A stretch of 64,000 bases of DNA, from the NCBI GenBank assembly GCA_021793575.1, contig JAJYSM010000009.1, positions 1-64,000 on the forward strand, read 5' to 3'. Below are positions 9,130 through 19,808 of the stretch, one piece after another. The DNA comes from Pseudomonadota bacterium. GTDB taxonomy: Bacteria; Pseudomonadota; Gammaproteobacteria; Xanthomonadales; Rhodanobacteraceae. Position 1 is the first letter of the stretch; the number at the start of each line of letters is the position of its first letter. The notes beneath the pieces are model-generated. The model saw only the letters and a program-made list of their open reading frames with translations, was not told the DNA's origin and made no database searches. The translations under genes were made by a program, and so were the position numbers.

Positions 9130-10542
9130 TCAGGCGTCGGCAAACGGAAACGCCAGCACGTCGGCGATCGCGTCGGTATCGGCCAGGCACATCAGCAGGC
9201 GTTCCACGCCGAGCGCCACGCCGGCGCAGTCGGGCATCGCGTCGAGCACTGCCAGCAGGCGCGCGTCGATCGGCATCGGCGGCAGGCCGCGCGCGCGGCG
9301 CACCGCGCTGTCGCGCTCGAAGCGCGCGCGCTGCTCGGCGGCGTCGTTCAACTCGTGGTAGCCGTTGGCCAGCTCGTGCGCGCCAAGGTACAGCTCGAAG
9401 CGCTCGGCCAGCGGCGGCTCGCCGGGACGAATCCTGGCCAGCGCGCACTGCGTGGCCGGGTAATCGTGGATCACCGTGATGCGGTCGCGCGGAAACGCCG
9501 GCTGCAGGCGATGGGTGATCAGCAGGTCCAGCCAGTCGTCGCGCGTGAGTCCGTCCGCGTCGATGTGCTGCTCGGTCAGCGGCGCACGCAGGGCGTCGAG
9601 TGTGGCGTGCAACGGATCCAGCCCCAACTCATCCAGAAACAGCTGGCGATAGCTCTCGATCACCACTTCGGCGCGGCGTCCCCGCAGCGCCAGCGCGGCC
9701 TCGACCAGCGCGATGGTCTCCGCCATCAGGCGGCGGTGATCCCAGCCGACGCGGTACCACTCCAGCATGCTGAATTCGGGATTGTGCCGCGCCCCCGCCT
9801 CGCCGTTGCGAAACACCCGCCCCAGCTCGTAGCAGTCGCCCACGCCGGCGGCCAGCAGGCGCTTCAGCGGAAACTCCGGCGAGGTGCGCAGCCAGCGCTC
9901 GCTTGCCCCGGCATCGACGTGACCGCTGAAGCGCGTACTGAAACTCGCGATGTTCGGTTCGGTATTGCCCGCCGCCGACAGGATCGGCGTCTCCACCTCC
10001 AGCACGCGGCGCTCGGCGAAGAAGCCGCGGATGAGCGCGTAGAGCTGCGCTCGCAGCTGCAGCGATTGCGGCAGCGACCAGGGCTGCTGAATGGCGAGGG
10101 GCGCCCCCTCACCCCAGCCCTCTCCCCCGGCGCCGCCGGGGGAGAGGGGGCCAGAAGCCGGAATGGCGTTTCCCCCTCTCCCCCGGCGGCGCCGGGGGAG
10201 AGGGCTGGGGTGAGGGGGACGCTCTTCGCCCAAGGCCTGCATGATCGCCTCAAGCACAGCTTCGATACGCAACAGCGCGTCATCGTTCCAGAATCTCACG
10301 ACGCGAAAGCCGGCGGCGCGCAGATCCCGCGTGCGCTGTTCGTCGTAAGCGTGTTGATCAGCGTGATGACCGCCATCCAGCTCGATGATCAGCGCATGCT
10401 CCACACAGCAAAAATCCGCGTAATAACCCGCCACAGGATGCTGCCGGCGGAACTTCACGCCCAGTTGGGCGGCACGCAGGCGCGACCACAGCCGGAGTTC
10501 CGCATCGGTCGAAGTCTTGCGCAGTGACTTGGCGCGTTCCAT
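9130..10542 (-). CDS. epmA: DUF559 nuclease-like domain fused to EF-P lysine lysyltransferase EpmA
   Basis: One uninterrupted 470-codon frame. Residues 1-105 are a DUF559/very-short-patch-repair-like domain (FRRQHPVAGYYADFCC, IIELDGGHH, FRVVRFWNDD). Residues 106-150 are a low-complexity linker encoded by a perfect inverted repeat. Residues 151-470 are a complete EpmA (GenX/PoxA), a LysRS-like enzyme that adds beta-lysine to elongation factor P; TSPEFPLKRLL, RHNPEFSMLEWY and GVALGVERLLM are present. No ATG, GTG or TTG occurs in frame between the linker and EpmA residue ~180, so EpmA either is made as a fusion or starts at a rare ATT (10,092). The frame also continues upstream to an ATG at 10,635 that overlaps the ligA stop. 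DUF559-type genes are normally separate. EpmA call is secure; the fused protein is inferred from the frame. Confidence 0.85.
   Translation of the reverse strand: MERAKSLRKTSTDAELRLWSRLRAAQLGVKFRRQHPVAGYYADFCCVEHALIIELDGGHHADQHAYDEQRTRDLRAAGFRVVRFWNDDALLRIEAVLEAIMQALGEERPPHPSPLPRRRRGRGGNAIPASGPLSPGGAGGEGWGEGAPLAIQQPWSLPQSLQLRAQLYALIRGFFAERRVLEVETPILSAAGNTEPNIASFSTRFSGHVDAGASERWLRTSPEFPLKRLLAAGVGDCYELGRVFRNGEAGARHNPEFSMLEWYRVGWDHRRLMAETIALVEAALALRGRRAEVVIESYRQLFLDELGLDPLHATLDALRAPLTEQHIDADGLTRDDWLDLLITHRLQPAFPRDRITVIHDYPATQCALARIRPGEPPLAERFELYLGAHELANGYHELNDAAEQRARFERDSAVRRARGLPPMPIDARLLAVLDAMPDCAGVALGVERLLMCLADTDAIADVLAFPFADA
10104..10218. repeat. perfect 47-bp inverted repeat (REP/BIME-like) inside the DUF559-EpmA linker
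   Basis: The left arm 10,104-10,150 and right arm 10,172-10,218 are exact reverse complements, separated by 21 bp. Each arm starts CCCCCTCACCCCAGCC (or its complement) and contains a second palindrome around CTCCCCCGGCG/CGCCGGGGGAG. The pair resembles a bacterial interspersed mosaic element but lies inside a coding frame, encoding Pro/Gly/Arg-rich linker. Confidence 0.95.
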
Positions 10543-10583
10543 CGGTTGTCCGCCTGTGTATCGGGTGGAACAGCAAGAGCCAG

Positions 10584-10610
10584 CCCCCTCACCCCAGCTC
10601 TCCCCCGGCG
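10584..10610. repeat. partial third copy of the same repeat at the ligA end of the DUF559 segment
   Basis: CCCCCTCACCCCAGC-TCTCCCCCGGCG repeats the first half of the arm at 10,104, in the same orientation, with one triplet shortened. Together with 10,104-10,218 it brackets the DUF559-coding segment (about 10,220-10,580). Confidence 0.85.
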
Positions 10611-10631
10611 TTGCCAAGGGTGCCGGAATCA

Positions 10632-13241
<2,610 letters not shown>

Positions 13242-13243
13242 TC

Positions 13244-13870
13244 ATGCGCGCATCGCGATTTCCGGCAGTGCTCGCTGCCATGGTCATTTCCAGCCACGCC
13301 ATGGCCAGCGGCGGCCCGCTCGGCATCGACCACCGGCTGCATTACGACAACCGCGGCATCTGGAAGCGCAGCAACCAGGTGGCGCTGATGTACGGCACCA
13401 TCGCCACCGTGGGCATCGGCGCGCTGGCCTTCGGCGACCACGACAAACTGGGCGATACGTTCTGGCGTTCGGTCGATGCGATGGCCGTCTCCAGCCTCGG
13501 CGCCACCGCGATGAAATACACCTTCCAGCGCGAGCGCCCATCGCAGACCAGCGACCCCAACCGGTTCTTCCAGGGCACCCACGCGCAGAGTTTCCCCAGC
13601 GGCGAAGTCACCGCGATTTCCGCTGCGGTGACGCCGTTCATGGTCGCCTACGGCCGCGACCATCCGGCCGTCTATGCGCTGGCCCTGCTGCCGACCTACG
13701 ACGCGCTGGCGCGCATGAAAACCCGCGGCCACTGGCAGAGCGACGTGCTGGCGGGCGCCGCGCTGGGCACCGGCGTGGGCCTGTGGGCCGCGCACCGGCA
13801 CTCGCCGTTGATCCTCGGCTGGCTGCCGGGCGGTTTCCAGGTCGGCTTTGTGCATCGCTTCAAGCCCTGA
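13244..13870 (+). CDS. exported PAP2-family phosphatase-like protein with altered motif 2
   Basis: A 208-aa PAP2/acid-phosphatase-fold protein with an N-terminal signal peptide (cleavage likely after AMA at about residue 21). Motif 1 is Lys91...Arg98-Pro99 (KYTFQRERP), motif 2 is SFPSGE (119-121), motif 3 is Arg157-x5-His163-x3-Asp167. In motif 2 the usual catalytic-acid His of PSGH is Glu121; the other catalytic residues remain. Activity on lipid or nucleotide phosphates is therefore uncertain. GGGAGGA lies just upstream of the ATG. No obvious partners; it is divergent from ligA. Confidence 0.85.
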   Translation: MRASRFPAVLAAMVISSHAMASGGPLGIDHRLHYDNRGIWKRSNQVALMYGTIATVGIGALAFGDHDKLGDTFWRSVDAMAVSSLGATAMKYTFQRERPSQTSDPNRFFQGTHAQSFPSGEVTAISAAVTPFMVAYGRDHPAVYALALLPTYDALARMKTRGHWQSDVLAGAALGTGVGLWAAHRHSPLILGWLPGGFQVGFVHRFKP

Positions 13871-13994
13871 TGTCGTGACTGACATGCGTTTCGCAGGATG
13901 CGATCCGCACGATTCCATCAGCATGAAATGCGGCTGACTCGCCGCGCGCCGCGGCCGGAAATCTAGCTGTCACAGCAGGTATCATGCCGCGGTG

Positions 13995-15452
13995 ATGCCG
14001 ACCGCTGCCGCCGCTGTTCCTCCCACTGTCGCCGATGCAGCGACCGCGGCGCTGGCCGAGCCGTCCTCGCGCGAACGCTTCCGCGGCCTGCTGTGGCTGG
14101 TGGCCGCGGCGTTTTTCATGCAGGCGCTGGACTCCACCGTGGTCAACACCGCGGTGCCGGCGATGGCGCAGGCGCTGCACGTGTCGCCGCTGGGCATGCG
14201 CACGGCGCTGACCAGCTACGTGCTGACGCTGGCGATACTGATACCGGCCAGTCCGTGGCTGTGCGACCGGCTGGGCACGCGGCGGGTGTTCGGCCTCGCG
14301 ATCATGGTGTTCGGCGGTGGCTCGCTGCTGTGCGGCCTGGCGCAGAGCCTGCCGCAGCTGGTCGCCGCGCGGGTAGTGCAAGGCATCGGCGGCGCCGCGC
14401 TGATGCCGGTCGGCCGCTATGTGCTGGTACGCAGCATCGACCGCAGCGAGTTCGTGCGGGCCATGAGCACGGTGGCCACCTTCGGCCTGCTCGGCTCGGT
14501 GCTGGGGCCGCTGCTCGGCGGCGCGCTGGTGCAGTTCACCTCGTGGCGGCTGATCTTTCTGATCAACGTGCCGGTGGCGATCGCCGGCGTGTGGATGAAC
14601 CGGCGCGACATGCCCGACTACCGCATGGTGCAGGCGAACCGCTTCGACCTGTCCGGCTTTCTGCTGTTTGCGGCCGCCTCGGCGCTGCTGTTGACTGCCT
14701 CGGAGCTGGTCGGCAGCAGCCCGGCGCCGTGGGCCTGGATCGGCCTGGACAGCGCGCTGTCGGTGCTGCTGTGCGTGGTGTATGTGTGGCACAGCCGGCG
14801 CACCGCGTTTCCGGTGGCGGACCTGACCCTGCTGCGCGTGCGCAGCGTGTGGGTGTCGCTGGCCGGCGGGCTGTTCACCCGGCTCGGCATCTCCGGCATG
14901 TTTCTGCTGCTGATGCTGTTCCTGCAGGTGGGCTGCGGCTGGTCGCCACTGCTGGCCGGGCTGATGATGGTGCCGCAGGCGATCGGTTCGATCAGCGCCA
15001 AATGGGTGATCAACGGGGCGCTGGGCCATTTCGGCTACCGCCGCCTGCTGCTGGGCAACACGCTGATCGTGGCGGTGCTGCTGGCGGCGTTTGCGCTGCT
15101 GGGCCCGGCCTCGCCGATCTGGGCGATCACGCTGCTGATGTTTCTCTACGGCGCCTTCAGCGGCCTGCAGTACACGGCGATGAACACGCTGATCTATCAC
15201 GATCTGGAAGTGCGGCACGCGGCGATGGCCTCGTCGATGGCCTCGACCGCGCAGTATCTCGCGATGAGCTTCGGCATCGCCCTGGCCACCCTGCTGATGG
15301 AGGCATTTCTGCACGGCCACGCGCAGGCGTACTACGTCGCCGCGTTCCGCTGGACAGTGCTGCTGCTGGGCGCGATGACCGCGCTGGCCAGCGCGGTGTT
15401 TGGCCGGCTGCCGCACGATCGCCCGCTGCCGGCTGCGCCTGCGACCGGTTGA
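13995..15452 (+). CDS. MFS drug/solute exporter, DHA2 (14-helix) type
   Basis: An inner-membrane H+-coupled exporter, about 485 aa with roughly 14 hydrophobic segments. The DHA2 signature LDSTVVNTAVP is in helix 1, motif A appears as DRLGTRR in the first cytoplasmic loop, and the antiporter motif C as GSVLGPLLGG in helix 5. It resembles EmrB/QacA relatives but no EmrA membrane-fusion gene is adjacent, so it may act alone. Substrate unknown. ATG at 13,995 is used; a GTG immediately before it (13,992) is equally possible. The preceding 121 bp to the PAP2 gene show no clear signal. Confidence 0.92.
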   Translation: MPTAAAAVPPTVADAATAALAEPSSRERFRGLLWLVAAAFFMQALDSTVVNTAVPAMAQALHVSPLGMRTALTSYVLTLAILIPASPWLCDRLGTRRVFGLAIMVFGGGSLLCGLAQSLPQLVAARVVQGIGGAALMPVGRYVLVRSIDRSEFVRAMSTVATFGLLGSVLGPLLGGALVQFTSWRLIFLINVPVAIAGVWMNRRDMPDYRMVQANRFDLSGFLLFAAASALLLTASELVGSSPAPWAWIGLDSALSVLLCVVYVWHSRRTAFPVADLTLLRVRSVWVSLAGGLFTRLGISGMFLLLMLFLQVGCGWSPLLAGLMMVPQAIGSISAKWVINGALGHFGYRRLLLGNTLIVAVLLAAFALLGPASPIWAITLLMFLYGAFSGLQYTAMNTLIYHDLEVRHAAMASSMASTAQYLAMSFGIALATLLMEAFLHGHAQAYYVAAFRWTVLLLGAMTALASAVFGRLPHDRPLPAAPATG

Positions 15453-15530
15453 CGCCGCGCGTTGCCGGCAAGGGACAGTTTACGCTGCGTGTAGCATGCG
15501 GACTTCGCCAACCGCCGGGGCGCGCGCCGC

Positions 15531-16730
15531 ATGCATCACGCCAGCGACATCCTGTTCAGCCTGTTCATCGTGTTCCTCGCCGCCCAGCTGGGCGGCGAAC
15601 TGGCGCAACGTCTGAAGCTGCCCGGCGTGGTCGGCCAGATCGCCGCCGGCTGCGCGATCGGCCCCTCGCTGCTGGGCTGGATCACCCCCGCGCAGGTGGC
15701 CACCGGCACGCCGCTGGATGTGCTGGCCGAGATCGGCGTGGTGCTGCTGCTGTTTTCGGTGGGGCTGGAAACGCGGCTGGACGATCTGAAAAAGGTCGGC
15801 AAGGTGGCCGTGCTGGTGGGCGTACTGGGCGTGCTGGTGCCGTTCGGCATGGGCTCGCTGTGGGCGCACGGCAGCGGCTTCAGCTGGGACAAGTCGCTGT
15901 TCGTGGCGGCAGCGTTCGTGGCCACCTCGGCCGGCATCACGGCGCGCGTGCTGCAGGAGCTGGGCGCGCTGCAGCGGATCGAGAGCAAGGTGATCCTGGG
16001 CGCCGCGGTGATCGACGACATCCTCGCCATGCTGCTGCTCGGCGTGGTGGTGTCGCTGCAGAGCGGTGGCGGTTTCGACCCGGCCCACCTGCTGCTGGTG
16101 CTGGCCGGCGCGATCGGCTTCATCGCGGTGATCGGCTGGGGCGGCACGCGGGTGATGCGCTGGAACTCCGGCTGGCTGGAGAAGCCGCTCGATCCGCATT
16201 CGCCGCTGGTGATCGTGCTGGCGCTGTGCCTGGGGCTGGCGTGGCTGTCCACCCTGGTCGGACTGGCCGCGATCATCGGCGCCTTCCTGGCCGGCATGAT
16301 TGCCTCGGAAACGCGCCAGCAGCACACGCTGGAACAACAGGCGATGCCGCTGCTGGCGCTGCTCACGCCGTTCTTCTTCGTGATCACCGGCAGCAAGATC
16401 GACCTGCACGAACTGGCCAGCCCCGCGGCGCTGCTGATGCTCGCCGCGGTCACCGCGATCGCGATCGTGTCCAAGCTGATCGGCGGCTGGCTGGGCGCGC
16501 TGTCGCTGGGCCGGCGCAGCGCCACCATCGTCGGTTTCGGCATGGTGCCGCGCGGCGAGGTGGGCGTGGTGATTGCCAGCCTCGGGCTGGCGGCGGGCGT
16601 GTTCAACGACCGCATCTACGCGATCATTGTGGCGATGTCGCTGCTCACCGCGATGGTCACGCCGCCGCTGCTGGCCTGGCTGCTGCGGCGCGCCGGGCGT
16701 GCTGGCGTCGAGCCGCAGGCGGACGCGTGA
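15531..16730 (+). CDS. cation:proton antiporter, CPA2/Kef type
   Basis: A 399-aa inner-membrane protein with about 12 hydrophobic segments. The Na+/H+ exchanger core is clear: LPGVVGQIAAGCAIGP in an early helix, VAAAFVATSAGITARVL and IDDILAMLLLGVV around the ion-binding aspartates, and FGMVPRGEVGVVIA near the C-terminus. It lacks the C-terminal TrkA-N domain of KefB/KefC, so gating by nucleotides is not expected. K+ or Na+ specificity cannot be read from sequence. It follows the MFS gene by 78 bp and converges with the DUF455 gene. Confidence 0.9.
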   Translation: MHHASDILFSLFIVFLAAQLGGELAQRLKLPGVVGQIAAGCAIGPSLLGWITPAQVATGTPLDVLAEIGVVLLLFSVGLETRLDDLKKVGKVAVLVGVLGVLVPFGMGSLWAHGSGFSWDKSLFVAAAFVATSAGITARVLQELGALQRIESKVILGAAVIDDILAMLLLGVVVSLQSGGGFDPAHLLLVLAGAIGFIAVIGWGGTRVMRWNSGWLEKPLDPHSPLVIVLALCLGLAWLSTLVGLAAIIGAFLAGMIASETRQQHTLEQQAMPLLALLTPFFFVITGSKIDLHELASPAALLMLAAVTAIAIVSKLIGGWLGALSLGRRSATIVGFGMVPRGEVGVVIASLGLAAGVFNDRIYAIIVAMSLLTAMVTPPLLAWLLRRAGRAGVEPQADA

Positions 16731-16748
16731 GCGTGTGTTGCGGCGCGG

Positions 16749-17552
16749 TCAGGGCGCCAGCGCGGCCAGCCGGTCGAGCTCGGCGGCCACGAAGCCGGCC
16801 TCGAGCCGCGCCGGCCGGTTGAACGGTCCGCGCAAGTTCACGCCCATGTAGTCGCGCAGCAGCGCGAAGAAGGTTTCCACCGGCTCCACGCCGTCGCGCG
16901 CGCAGCAGTGCAGGTACCAGCGCGTGCCGGCGGCGACGTGGGCCACCTCCTCGCGCAGGATCACTTCCAGGATCGCCACCGTGCGCATATCGCCCAGCTG
17001 CCGCAGGCGCTCGATCATGCCCGGCGTCACGTCCAGCCCGCGCGCTTCCAGCACGCGCGGCACCAGCGCCATGCGCGCGGTGTCGCGATGCGCCGTTCGC
17101 TCGGCCATGGCCCACAGGCCGTCGTGCGCAGCGAAGTCGCCGTAGCCGTGGCCCAGTTCGGCGAGGCGCGCGGCCAGCAGCGCGAAGTGACGCGCCTCGT
17201 CGTTGGCGCAGCTGGCCCAGTCGCGGTAATACGCCTCGGGCATGCCGCGGTAGCGGTACACCGCATCCCACGCCAGGTTGATCGCGTTGAATTCGATATG
17301 CGCCACCGCGTGCACCAGCGCAGCGCGACCCTCCGCGCTGCCGAGTCCGCGCTGCGGCACTTCACGCGCGTTGACCAGCTGCGGCCGCGCCGGCCGGCCG
17401 GGCGCAGTGATGGGTTCGGCCGGCGGCGCCTGCGGATCAATCGCCAGCTCGCCCGCCTGCAGCGCCTGCCAGGTGGCATGCGTCAGCCGCAGCTTGTCGG
17501 CCGGATCGGTGGCGTCGAGGCAGCGCCGGGCGGCGGCGTGGAGATCGGTCAT
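16749..17552 (-). CDS. DUF455 family ferritin-like protein
   Basis: A 267-aa helical protein of the DUF455 family, which adopts a ferritin-like four-helix bundle. Carboxylate/His pairs typical of di-iron proteins are visible: HIEFNAINLAWDA, CANDEARHF and REEVAHVAAGTRWY. It may be a di-iron oxygenase or storage-type protein, but no function is proven for this group. Cytosolic, no signal peptide. It follows purF by 46 bp on the same strand, so it could be the last gene of the folC-dedD-cvpA-purF unit. Confidence 0.87.
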   Translation of the reverse strand: MTDLHAAARRCLDATDPADKLRLTHATWQALQAGELAIDPQAPPAEPITAPGRPARPQLVNAREVPQRGLGSAEGRAALVHAVAHIEFNAINLAWDAVYRYRGMPEAYYRDWASCANDEARHFALLAARLAELGHGYGDFAAHDGLWAMAERTAHRDTARMALVPRVLEARGLDVTPGMIERLRQLGDMRTVAILEVILREEVAHVAAGTRWYLHCCARDGVEPVETFFALLRDYMGVNLRGPFNRPARLEAGFVAAELDRLAALAP

Positions 17553-17598
17553 GGCGTTTCCTGCGCGCGCTCGCGCCGCGCGTCCATCGGTCAGCCCG

Positions 17599-19074
17599 TC
17601 ACGCGCTGCGCCGCGCCGCCTTGGCGTCGTCGGAGCGCAGCAGCTGGATCTGCGCCAGATAGCGCTGGTCGAGGCCGGTGACGTACTCGCCGGAGAAGCA
17701 CGAGGTGTCGAACTGGCGCAGGTCCTCGTTGCCGTCCTGCACCGCCCGGATCAGGTCCTGCAGGTCCTGGTAGATCAGCCAGTCGGCGCCGAGCATCGTC
17801 TCCACTTCCTGCTCGGTATGCCCGGCAGCGACCAGCTCCGAGGCCGACGGCATGTCGATGCCGTAGATGTTCGGGTAGCGCACCGGCGGCGCGGCGGAGG
17901 CGAAGTAGACGTTCTTCGCGCCGGCGTCGCGGGCCATCTGGATGATCTGCCGCGAGGTGGTGCCGCGCACGATCGAGTCGTCCACCAGCAGCACGTTCTT
18001 GTTGCGGAACTCCAGGTCGATCGCATTGAGCTTGCGGCGCACCGACTTCACCCGTTCACCCTGCCCCGGCATGATGAAGGTGCGGCCGATGTAACGGTTC
18101 TTGACGAAGCCCTCGCGGAACGGCACGCCCAGCGCGCCGGCCAGGGCGCTGGCTGCGGTGCGCGCGGTGTCGGGAATCGGGATCACCGCGTCGATGCCGT
18201 GTTCCGGCCGCGCGCGCAGGATCTTCTCGGCCAGCTTCTCGCCCATGCGCAGGCGTGCCTTGTACACCGAGACGTCCTCGATCATCGAGTCCGGCCGCGC
18301 CAGGTACACGTACTCGAAGATGCACGGCGTGTGCGCAGCGCCCTCGGCGCAGCGGCGGCTGTACAGCTGGCCGCCGTCGGTGATGATCACCGCCTCGCCC
18401 GGCATGATGTCGCGCACGCGCTTGAAGCCGAGCACGTCGAACGCCACTGATTCCGACGCCACCGCGTACTCGGTGCCTTCGGCGGTGACGCGTTCACCCA
18501 GCACCAGCGGGCGGATGCCGTGCGGATCGCGGAACGCGACCAGGCCGTAGCCCAGCACCAGCGCCACGCAGGCGTAGCCGCCGATGGCGCGCGCATGCAC
18601 GCCGGCCACCGCCTTGAAGATGTGATCCGGGGTGAGCGCCATCCGCTCCTGGATCTGCAGCTCGTGCGCCAGCACGTTCAGCAGCACCTCCGAATCGGAC
18701 TCGGTATTGATGTGGCGGCGGTCGTCCTCGAACATCTCGCGGCGCAGCGCATCGGTGTTGACCAGGTTGCCGTTGTGCGCAAACGCGATGCCGTAGGGCG
18801 AGTTGACGTAGAACGGCTGCGCCTCGGCCGAACCCTCCGAGCCGGCGGTGGGGTAGCGGCAGTGGCCGATGCCGATGCGCCCGCGCAACCCGCTCATGGC
18901 GGCCTGGCCGAACACGTCGCGCACCAGCCCGTTGCCCTTGTGCAGGCGCAGCCGCGCCCCGTCCACGGTGGCGATGCCGGCTGCGTCCTGACCGCGATGC
19001 TGCAGCACGGTCAGGCCGTCATAGAGCGCCGATGCCACTTCGGTGGTACCGACAATGCCGATGATTCCGCACAT
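17599..19074 (-). CDS. purF: amidophosphoribosyltransferase
   Basis: First committed enzyme of purine synthesis, transferring glutamine amide nitrogen to PRPP. The 491-aa product begins MCGIIGIVG, exposing the catalytic Cys2 of the Ntn glutaminase domain; HNGNLVN lies in that domain. The C-terminal phosphoribosyltransferase domain carries the PRPP loop [16 protein letters not shown]. Length is normal. It is downstream of cvpA (65-bp gap), the classic cvpA-purF order. No PurR-like operator was recognised. Confidence 0.98.
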   Translation of the reverse strand: MCGIIGIVGTTEVASALYDGLTVLQHRGQDAAGIATVDGARLRLHKGNGLVRDVFGQAAMSGLRGRIGIGHCRYPTAGSEGSAEAQPFYVNSPYGIAFAHNGNLVNTDALRREMFEDDRRHINTESDSEVLLNVLAHELQIQERMALTPDHIFKAVAGVHARAIGGYACVALVLGYGLVAFRDPHGIRPLVLGERVTAEGTEYAVASESVAFDVLGFKRVRDIMPGEAVIITDGGQLYSRRCAEGAAHTPCIFEYVYLARPDSMIEDVSVYKARLRMGEKLAEKILRARPEHGIDAVIPIPDTARTAASALAGALGVPFREGFVKNRYIGRTFIMPGQGERVKSVRRKLNAIDLEFRNKNVLLVDDSIVRGTTSRQIIQMARDAGAKNVYFASAAPPVRYPNIYGIDMPSASELVAAGHTEQEVETMLGADWLIYQDLQDLIRAVQDGNEDLRQFDTSCFSGEYVTGLDQRYLAQIQLLRSDDAKAARRSA

Positions 19075-19139
19075 GGTTTGCTGCCCGTTTCAGAAAGGTT
19101 GTTTCGCGAAAGCGCGGTGTCTCGAAAGCGCACGGCCGC

Positions 19140-19769
19140 TCAAAAAGTCGTGGGGTGACGCATCGTGCTGGTGGCCGCCGCCGGCGCGGCGGCATGGGTC
19201 GAGGCCGCGGACGCGGGCTCACTCCCCGAGATGGGGGTGGGCAGCGCGGCGCGCAAGCGCGACAGCTGCTCGTGCACGGCCTGCGGATGCAGGTGCTCGC
19301 GCACGCCGGCCGGCACGCGCTGCTCCAGCCACGCCGCCACCCGCTCGAACTGCGGCAGCAGCGCCGACTGCTGCCACCACGGGTCGCGCGTGAACGCGGT
19401 AAAGCCCAGCAGAAACACCAGCAAAGTCACCAGCAGCACGCCCCGCGCCAGGCCGAACACCATGCCCAGCAGGCGATCGGTGCCGGACAGGCCGGTGCTC
19501 TCGACCAGCCGGCCGATCACGAAGCGCAGCAGCGCGCCGAGCAGCAGCACGGCGATGAAGCACAGCCCATAGCCGACGATGATGCGCGCCGAAGGCAGCT
19601 TGATCAGCGAATCGAAATGCGCCGCCACCGTGGGGCCGAACGTCCACGCCACCCAGAACGCGGCGATCCAGATCGCCAGCGCCAGCACTTCGGAGATCAG
19701 TCCGCGCCACAGCCCGACCAGTACCGACAAGGCCAGCACACAAATAATGATGTAGTCAGTCCAGTTCAT
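19140..19769 (-). CDS. cvpA: CvpA family inner-membrane protein
   Basis: A 209-aa membrane protein with four hydrophobic segments in the first ~160 residues (MNWTDYIIICVLALSVLVG onward), the RG...SE..ALAIWI arrangement and GLARGVLLV near the fourth helix that mark CvpA. E. coli CvpA (162 aa) is needed for colicin V export and envelope integrity; the mechanism is unclear. Here a ~45-residue Ala/Pro/Ser-rich tail is added. It sits between the SPOR gene and purF in the conserved cluster. Confidence 0.94.
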   Translation of the reverse strand: MNWTDYIIICVLALSVLVGLWRGLISEVLALAIWIAAFWVAWTFGPTVAAHFDSLIKLPSARIIVGYGLCFIAVLLLGALLRFVIGRLVESTGLSGTDRLLGMVFGLARGVLLVTLLVFLLGFTAFTRDPWWQQSALLPQFERVAAWLEQRVPAGVREHLHPQAVHEQLSRLRAALPTPISGSEPASAASTHAAAPAAATSTMRHPTTF

Positions 19770-19808
19770 CCGCTCACCTGCCCGACTCGTGTGCTGTTGC
19801 GCGCATGC

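Noticed and set aside
10104-10218. CRISPR array
   Set aside because: There is one inverted pair with a 21-bp spacer, not a series of direct repeats; no cas genes in the window.
13981-13992. ATG at 13,984 as start of the MFS gene
   Set aside because: It meets a stop after three codons; the ATG at 13,995 or GTG at 13,992 opens the real frame.
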